From Phlegmacium glaucopus (lineage: Eukaryota; Basidiomycota; Agaricomycetes; Agaricales; Cortinariaceae), in assembly GCA_015039465.1 (NCBI GenBank), contig MU130477.1, positions 241,328 to 305,327 of the forward strand: a DNA stretch of 64,000 nucleotides, written 5' to 3'. Positions 58,846 to 64,000 of this stretch are shown piece by piece. The position numbers and the translations under genes are program-made. The notes under the pieces are model-generated. The model was not told where the DNA came from. It worked only from the letters and a program-made list of their open reading frames with translations, and made no database searches. The stretch's first letter is position 1; each line of letters starts with the position of its first letter.

Positions 58846-61442
58846 ATGTCGCCCAGATTAGTCTATCGTGGACCTCGACGTAAATTAGTACTTGCATTCG
58901 ATGTGGGAACGACATATAGTGGTATTTCTTATAGGTAAATCCTTTCAACTTGAAGCCTTCCGAGTCGCCTTCCAATAGATGACCATACCCGGGCTGTAAT
59001 CACAGCGTACTCGATCCTGGTCAGGTTCCCGAAATCAAAGGAGTTACAAGGTTCAGTAGTACTATCCCTATACCAGTCAGCGGTATCAATCATCAGGCAT
59101 TGACTATGGATGTAGATTTCCTGCACATGAGCATGTCAGTGGAGCCTCCAAAATTCCTACCGTGATCTACTACGATCGGAGTGGGAAGGTTAGAGCAGTG
59201 GGTGCGGAAGCTATGAAGGAGGGCATCTACGAGGTAGCTGAAGTTGAGAACTGGGTGAAAGCTGAATGGTAATCATACTAATATGACTCCAGGTTGCTAC
59301 ATTCGTTCATCGACATGATTTTTCTCAGGTTTAAGCTGCACCTTAGATCGAAAGTTGGCGCTGGTCGTATTGTCAGTGATGATATACCCCCACTTCCACT
59401 CAACAAGACTGTGGTAGAAGTCTTTGCAGACTTCCTCAGATACCTCCTAGAATGTGCATCCAGTTATATTCAAGAGACCCATGTTAATGGTACCGACCTA
59501 TGGAACTCGGTGAAATCTCAGATCGATTTCGTTCTTTCGCATCCGAACGGATGGGAGGGTGCACAGCAGAGTGAGATGCGTCGAGCTGCAGTGTTAGCGG
59601 ATCTTGTTCCTGATGACACCAGTGGTCACTCTCGCATCTCGTTCGTGACAGAAGGAGAGGCTAGCTTGCATTTCTCTGTCCAGAATGGATTGCCAGCCGG
59701 CGCGATGACGGTATGTAGGCAGTCCAAGTCAAAGTATCCAGACAGAATACTCATATCGCTAGAATGATAATGGTATCGTGATCGTCGATGCAGGCGGTGG
59801 AACAATCGATATAAGTTCGTATAGCAGAAACTCAAATTCGCGAAAGGAAAGCTTTGAAGAAATAGCTGCTCCACAATGTCAATTATCCTTCATCACTTAG
59901 GAAATTTCCTGCCTCCGCTCACTGTACATTAGGTCATTTTGAAGGTTCTGTTTTTGTCAGCATGCGTGCAAAGCTGTTCTTGGAGAGTATGTCACTTCCA
60001 AACTATGCCTATTATATCATTGATTAATTCTTTGCCTAGAATACTTGGCTGATTCACCTTTTCTCGACGATCTGGACCATATCATCCGTATCTTTGACAA
60101 GACAACCAAACTTCGGTTTAGGACAGCTTCGGAACCCCAATACGTCAAATTTGGGTCGGCTAGAGACAATGATGAGAGTTATAACATTCGCTTCGGTCAA
60201 CTGAAGTTGATGGGGTCAGTTCTTCCCCATTGATTTGACTGGAATCTGCCGTAGCTCAAAATTTCTTAGGTCTTACATGGCAGACTTCTTTCAACCTTCC
60301 GTAGATTGTATTGTCAAAGCAGTCGTTGATCAAAAAGGGATTGCACATAAACCAATCTCCGTAAGTTTTGCACACCCTTTACCGAAATACTATTTTCCAA
60401 ATTCTTGTGAATTTAGCATGTCGTGCTTGTAGGCGGGTTCGCAGCCAGTGACTGGCTATTCACCAAGGTACATGAAGCGCTCACTCCCCTTGGGCTGAAC
60501 ATCGTCCGTCCTGAAACCCACGTGTGAGTCTTCTTCAAGAACAAAATGAGTCGGTATTCATGTTCCCGCCCCCAATCCCCAATCAACATTCAGAAACAAA
60601 GCCGTGTCAGATGGGGCGATCTCATTTTACCTCGACCACCTTGTGAGAACCCGCGTTTCTAAGTTCATATATGGCACCTTCGGCTACACTACGTACGATC
60701 CAACTGCTTCAGACCATAGCGAACGGTCTCACAATGTGTTCACCTCCGCCCCCGGGATCCAGCTCATTGGTGAGATTTTCGATATCATTTTACCTAAAGT
60801 GAGTTGTGTACCCTTCCTTATTACATATCCCTTCCTTAAAATATCTATTTTATGTAGAATACTCAAGTTTCGGAGACGAAAGAATTTAAACGGTCTTATT
60901 TCGCTATGTCAAAGCAGGCAGACACAGCTGGACTTCAGGCTGTTACTCGCGATCTTTGGTGTTATCGAGGAAACATCGCAGCTCCAAGGTGGAAAGACGT
61001 TGATACCGGTTGAGTCACCACGTCCACATTCACCATTGTTAACGTACATTGATGACCTTAATATTATTTTTTTGCAGGTAATTACATGAAGCTCGGTACC
61101 ATACAGGCCGATCTTTCTCGGATACCTGTATTTCCTCAACCTAAAGTTACAGGAAAGGGAAATTTCTACAAGGTTGATTACGATATCGTTATTTTGTTTG
61201 GAACGACCGAGATGAAAGTATATCTAGCCTGGAAGGAGAATGTGAGTGGTTTCTTTATCCTTTTCAACGAAAAACGATATTGGATCCACTGCCGACGATG
61301 TGGTTCTTTTTAGGGAGTTAAGAAACGGTATGTTGAAAAATCGTTTTTTTTTGCAGTTGGCTTGCTCTAACTTGTATACTTTTATTTTATCTTTCATTGT
61401 AGGAGTCCGGCGAAGATTATATATAACCTTGACGACGAATGA
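58846..61442 (+). CDS. Hsp70/HSPA12-like ATPase, copy I (complete, inverted orientation)
   Basis: Start 58846 gives MSPRLVYRGPRRKLVLAFDV, nearly identical to copies F and H. In-frame exons carry GTTYSGISY, PEIKGVTR, GASKIPTVIYYDRSGKVRAV, PPLPLNKTVVEVFADFLRYL (59,294-59,710), IVIVDAGGGTIDIS near 59,790, LADSPFLDDLDHIIRIFDKT, MADFFQPSVDCIVKAVVDQ, VVLVGGFAASDW near 60,430, DGAISFYLDHLVRTRVSKFI, DLWCYRGNIAAPRWKDVDTG and DYDIVILFGTTEMKVYLAW. It ends KIIYNLDDE at 61442. All nucleotide-binding motifs are intact. It is the only copy on the plus strand and lies 33 kb from the array. Confidence 0.85.
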
Positions 61443-62696
61443 TCACCCGAGAGTGGTATCAATATTTGTGGGGATTTTCGTACATAAGGATTTTTGGGAG
61501 GGTTAGTCATTTCAATAGCGGGTGTCTGAGCTTTTGTCATGTGGAGCCTTCTTGAACAACTGAGCTACGTTGAAGATAGGAAGATGGTGATTTCCAATAA
61601 GGAGTCGAACTGATTGCGAAAGTCTTGCCGTACTCCTTCTTCCACGCTGTCCAGTAATACTGATACAGGTCATGTAATGCAGCTGGCAGTGGCAATGTGA
61701 AGGATCCATCGCTTTTCGAAAGCTTTTGGAGTATATCTGGCGAATAAGCCACCGATATAGATACTTAAGTACTGGAGTTTTGGTAGTGGTCGCAAGTGTT
61801 TTTAAACTTTGCTGCATCAGAAAATTGGTTTGATAAGGAAAATGAAATTATCCAAACTATCATGGGCATTGTGGTACATTCTCCGTGTATCATACGAAGC
61901 GTCAAACGACAGAAGCGGAGCCCGAAAATGTGGGAAAAACATACCACATTTGGATGAAAAATACCTGATATGGGTTGGGGAGTGGCGAGGCACGGTTAAT
62001 GATAATCGCTTATGTAAGTATCCCGTTTCTTTATCATCTACTATCCTGTGTCTTAGATCCGGGTTTCCGCACAAAGCAGGTTTCCACGAAAGGGGACATA
62101 GGTCACCGAGTTTCCCGATTTCCTGCCTTTTATAGGGTTTCCCAGATGTGGAAACCCGTGGAAACTAAAATGCCAAAATGCTGATGGACATTCTTACTGT
62201 ATATTTACTGGTAAATACTTTCTGGCTTTCGCTGGTCTAATCTACCGCAATCTATTTTTTTCATTTCCAGCCTTGCGTCTCTGACGCTGGACGTTATCTT
62301 ATCCTAGGACGAGCAAGCAAGTTCATCACGGAATGTTGGGGCAGTCAGGCCAGTGGGTGTCGACCTAATACCCGAGTAAATTGTACGGTCTGGTTCAACT
62401 GCACGTCCTCTCGTTATCGACCTATGGCAATAAGTACGCAGCCTATAATATATTCCAACTGCAGTACAGATATCTCACCGTCAATGGCAATAGACACGCA
62501 TCCTGTCATTTGAGATATGGTTTGAGCGATTTTCGCCATCCTTTTAGAGCGATTTTTGCCGTGAGTTCGAAATATCTCCCTTCCATGGTTCTCCAACAGA
62601 CGATGAAGCCTATAGAAAGTGGGGAATCCCATAATGTGCAAATACAGTAAAGAAGCACTCCATGACTTTTACTTTCATTTCTGATTGATTTTAAAG
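61443..62696. other. Intergenic region with direct-repeat fragment (right copy)
   Basis: At 61,535-61,830 (-) lies the second copy of the AYSPDILQ fragment, about 40 nt longer internally (YWTAWKKEYGKTFAISS) than the left copy. At 62,060-62,170 GTTTCC / GGAAAC motifs cluster as short inverted repeats. The 5' exon(s) of the following ATPase should lie here but could not be recognised. Confidence 0.45.
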
Positions 62697-64000
62697 GTAT
62701 CGAACTCTGTCTATTCACGTAGAGGAGAAGCCAAAGTCGAAGGCGCCTGTGGACCCAGCAGATGTTATCCGTCAGATCGACGTGCACACTGTTCCGGTGG
62801 CCGTGGTGTATCAGCGGTTCTCCACCTCCCCCACCCTAGGTCTGGAATCTCCCGCTGTCGAACGGCTCACCAAGTCTTTTGGCAAGAATGTTATTTCGCC
62901 GCCCAAGACGATATATTGGAAGAAGGCTCTTAACTATGTGTTTGGTGGGTTCAACTTCCTCATGTGGATCGCGTTCATTGTCACGTTAGTAAGTCTTGTC
63001 CCTTCTCTTTCCTGAACAGTTGTGCTTCATTCACCTTTTGCCCTTCCTTTCTTCCCCGATAGCTTTCGTACAGGCCTCTTGGGGACCCCCACCCGGCTAT
63101 ATTTAACCTGGGTGTAGCAATGCTTCTAGTCAGTTTACACCATGACCGTATTGTGACGGTATAAACACTCACTTGCCAGTACATTATTTCTAGCTGCTGG
63201 TTATCATCGTCTCAGCGACTTTCTACGCTGTGGTTGACTTCCATGCCTCCAGGATTATGAAATCCATCAGAGGTTTGATTGCGGAAGAAGCGACTGTTAT
63301 CCGCAACGGTGAACGGCAGACCATCCCTGCTACAGATATCGTAGTCGGAGATATAGTCGTGTTAACACTCGTGCGTTCTACTGTCTATCCCTCCGCCTTT
63401 GAATTCTACTTGACAAAATTTAAAGGGTAATCGTGTCCCTGCCGATACCCGTATTGTCGAAGCCTCTTCGGATCTGCGGTTCGATCGTTCTCTCCTCACG
63501 GGGGAAAGGTGCGTTGACTACTTCATATTTCTCGTCTCGTCTCTATTCTCATCTTCGAAAAAGCGACATGGTCCCTGGATCGATCATCTCCACTTCAGAC
63601 AACCCAATGGAAACCCGCAACCTCGCTCTCACATCCACCTTTGTTGTTCAGGGAAAGTGCACCGGCGTTGTATTCGCTACTGGCGACAGAACCATCATGG
63701 GCCGCATTGTTGCCATGTCCGGCGACACGAAATTCAAGCTCACAACTGTGCAAAAGGAGGTTTGGTTCTTCACCAAGATTATTTCGGCCATCGCTTTGGG
63801 CTTGTTTTGCATTGCAATAATCGTATGGGGGGCTTGGTTGAGGACATCCTTCCCGGGCTTCGAGACAGCCAGCGGGGCTATCATCAACTCAATTGGATGT
63901 CTCACAGCATTCGTGCCTCAGGTAAGTTATTTTCAGGTCTTTCTTTCCTCTGCCCGAACTCAGACCGTTTATCCTGCAGGGTTTACCGGTGTGCGTTGCG
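62697..64000 (+). CDS. P-type ATPase, Na/K-ATPase-like (partial: 5' exon unresolved, cut by window end)
   Basis: Exons 62697-62988, 63063-63128, 63194-63372, 63426-63508, 63564-63921 and 63980-64000 join in frame. The start reads YRTLSIHVEE, the junction sequence of the fungal Na/K-type (P2C-like) ATPases, then ERLTKSFGKNVISPPKTIYW and the M1/M2 hairpin (NFLMWIAFIVTLSYRPLGDP to LLLVIIVSATFYAVVDF). The actuator domain follows with VVGDIVVLTLGNRVPADTRI and RSLLTGES (the TGES dephosphorylation loop), then MGRIVAMSGDTKF and M3/M4. The M4 motif reads FVPQGLPVCVA, whereas the family has PEGLP. The phosphorylation site DKTG lies beyond the window. Upstream exons encoding the N-terminus were not found in the preceding 700 bases, so this may be a 5'-truncated copy. 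A cation-pump role is inferred from the family. Confidence 0.8.

Noticed and set aside
58846..61442. Copy I considered as cargo of a terminal-repeat transposon
   Set aside because: The flanking fragments are direct, unequal in length and coding-like. No terminal inverted repeats or target duplication were found.

Overview
The window is nuclear DNA from a filamentous basidiomycete, most likely an Agaricomycete. Genes are split by many short GT-AG introns (about 50-70 nt). Recognised families fit mushroom-forming fungi: HSPA12-like Hsp70 proteins, an F-box-like Cys-rich protein, a CFEM GPI-type protein, an HtrL/YibB-like protein, a fungal Na/K-type P-ATPase and the conserved translation factor Gcn1. 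No bacterial operons, rRNA genes, convincing tRNAs or CRISPR arrays were seen.

Layout. (1) Positions 1-31,700 are a repeat-built accessory region. Eight minus-strand copies of an Hsp70/HSPA12-like actin-fold ATPase (here A-H) lie in tandem: A is cut by the window edge, B, E and G are broken, C, D, F and H read through. After D, F and H sits a plus-strand gene encoding a stand-alone class-I aminoacyl-tRNA-synthetase-like catalytic core; the first copy is intact, the second truncated, the third disrupted. After the first and third comes a small PUA/ASCH-like gene, intact then frameshifted. The cassette [Hsp70-like (-), aaRS-like (+), PUA-like (+), internally deleted Hsp70 (-)] has therefore been duplicated and is decaying. 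A 776-bp non-autonomous hAT-like element with 34-bp terminal inverted repeats and an 8-bp target duplication lies in the middle unit at 20,238-21,013.

(2) Positions 31,700-49,000 are mixed single-copy sequence: a small unknown protein, an F-box-like Cys-rich nuclear-type protein, a two-finger C2H2 factor, a gene-poor 3.8-kb stretch with a 180-bp tandem duplication, an HtrL/YibB-like membrane protein, a CFEM GPI-anchor-type protein (-) and a seven-bladed lactonase-type propeller protein (-).

(3) Positions 49,080-58,229 are a full-length, intron-rich GCN1 gene, the ribosome-associated HEAT-repeat activator of the Gcn2 stress kinase. (4) A ninth Hsp70-like copy (I), inverted relative to the others, lies just downstream and is flanked by two direct copies of an unrelated ~300-bp fragment. 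(5) The window ends inside a P-type ATPase gene.

GCN1 is a housekeeping gene and need not be functionally linked to the accessory region. The most unusual content is the recurring Hsp70-like / aaRS-like / PUA-like cassette. Phosphate-2 motifs in some Hsp70-like copies are degraded (DAGGGT to YAGGET, NAEDET or DAGDDI). All exon junctions were inferred by eye from GT-AG signals, reading frame and agreement among paralogues.
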